Source: Ramlibacter sp. (GTDB taxonomy: Bacteria; Pseudomonadota; Gammaproteobacteria; Burkholderiales; Burkholderiaceae_C). Taken from it: a DNA stretch of 41,432 nt. Within the stretch, counting starts at the first letter, position 1. Each line of letters opens with the position of its first letter. A program made the translations under genes and the position numbers. Shown here in pieces: positions 41,411 to 41,432 of the stretch. The notes below the pieces were generated by a model, which saw nothing but the letters and a program-made list of their open reading frames with translations, made no database searches and was not told where the DNA came from. The stretch lies in NCBI RefSeq assembly GCF_028292805.1, contig NZ_JAQGLS010000224.1:1-41432 (forward strand), given 5' to 3'.

Positions 41411-41432
41411 GCTGCCGCTCTACAGCCAGTTC
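41361..41432 (+). pseudogene. nuoM-like 5' fragment in inverted orientation
   Basis: The plus strand encodes TRRWIALIGAIV followed by SLLVTLPLYSQF up to the window edge. This matches the NuoM N-terminal region ([22 protein letters not shown] in this window's own nuoM), but with many differences, so it is not a simple inverted copy. No start codon is inside the window. It shares bases with the last genuine nuoL codons on the minus strand. It may be an assembly artefact; it is listed so the edge is not misread. Confidence 0.6.

Overview
The window reads as chromosomal DNA of a GC-rich betaproteobacterium, most likely Burkholderiales, family Comamonadaceae (inferred). The grounds are the nuoL-nuoM-nuoN tail followed by DUF2818, NUDIX and DUF1178 genes, an AndAc/NagG-type oxygenase, a beta-type endonuclease MutL, and uniformly GC-rich codon use. 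No integrase, phage module, CRISPR array or rRNA/tRNA gene was seen.

Layout. 0-9.7 kb is mostly housekeeping and envelope: the end of an amiC-type amidase, a glycine-zipper lipoprotein, a two-subunit Rieske oxygenase behind a DedA membrane protein (minus), divergent mutL, a large secreted lipoprotein, a lipoprotein hydrolase and aroD. 10-17.9 kb holds miaA and an ABC/FtsX/AttH export set. In that set the ATPase gene (11.5-12.1 kb) is separated from permease and AttH (14.3-17.8 kb) by a block with a Dsb-like lipoprotein, a lone receiver domain, a coiled-coil protein and a hemerythrin. 18-22.3 kb carries an SDR, a tandem Usp protein and a large acyl-CoA-synthetase/GNAT fusion (Pat-like). 22.3-26.7 kb is the accessory part, partly of lower GC: a BamE-like lipoprotein, a KTSC protein, a decayed DHFR-family pseudogene, a GFA protein, two unknown ORFs, a short IS256-family element with an 8-bp target duplication, and attC-like integron recombination sites. 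26.7-32.5 kb is a signalling cluster: an RsbQ-like hydrolase coupled to a PAS-PAS histidine kinase and a small membrane protein, a divergent PAS-GAF hybrid kinase, a cupin and another lone receiver. 32.5-41.4 kb returns to core genes: a GabD-like dehydrogenase, an MsbA-like exporter, DUF1178, NUDIX, DUF2818, nuoN, nuoM and the end of nuoL.

The most noteworthy observations are these: (1) a TCCTACA heptamer seen seven times, always between genes and always pointing at the next start codon, mostly in front of stress or signalling genes; (2) an RsbQ-type hydrolase wired to a histidine kinase instead of the PP2C phosphatase of Bacillus; (3) three paralogous stand-alone receivers, two sharing a promoter-like box at identical distance; (4) an integron-cassette-like segment split by a TSD-flanked, N-terminally shortened IS256 element; (5) at the right edge, the tail of nuoL on the minus strand joined to a divergent nuoM 5' fragment on the plus strand, which is either a real inversion junction or a chimeric contig end.
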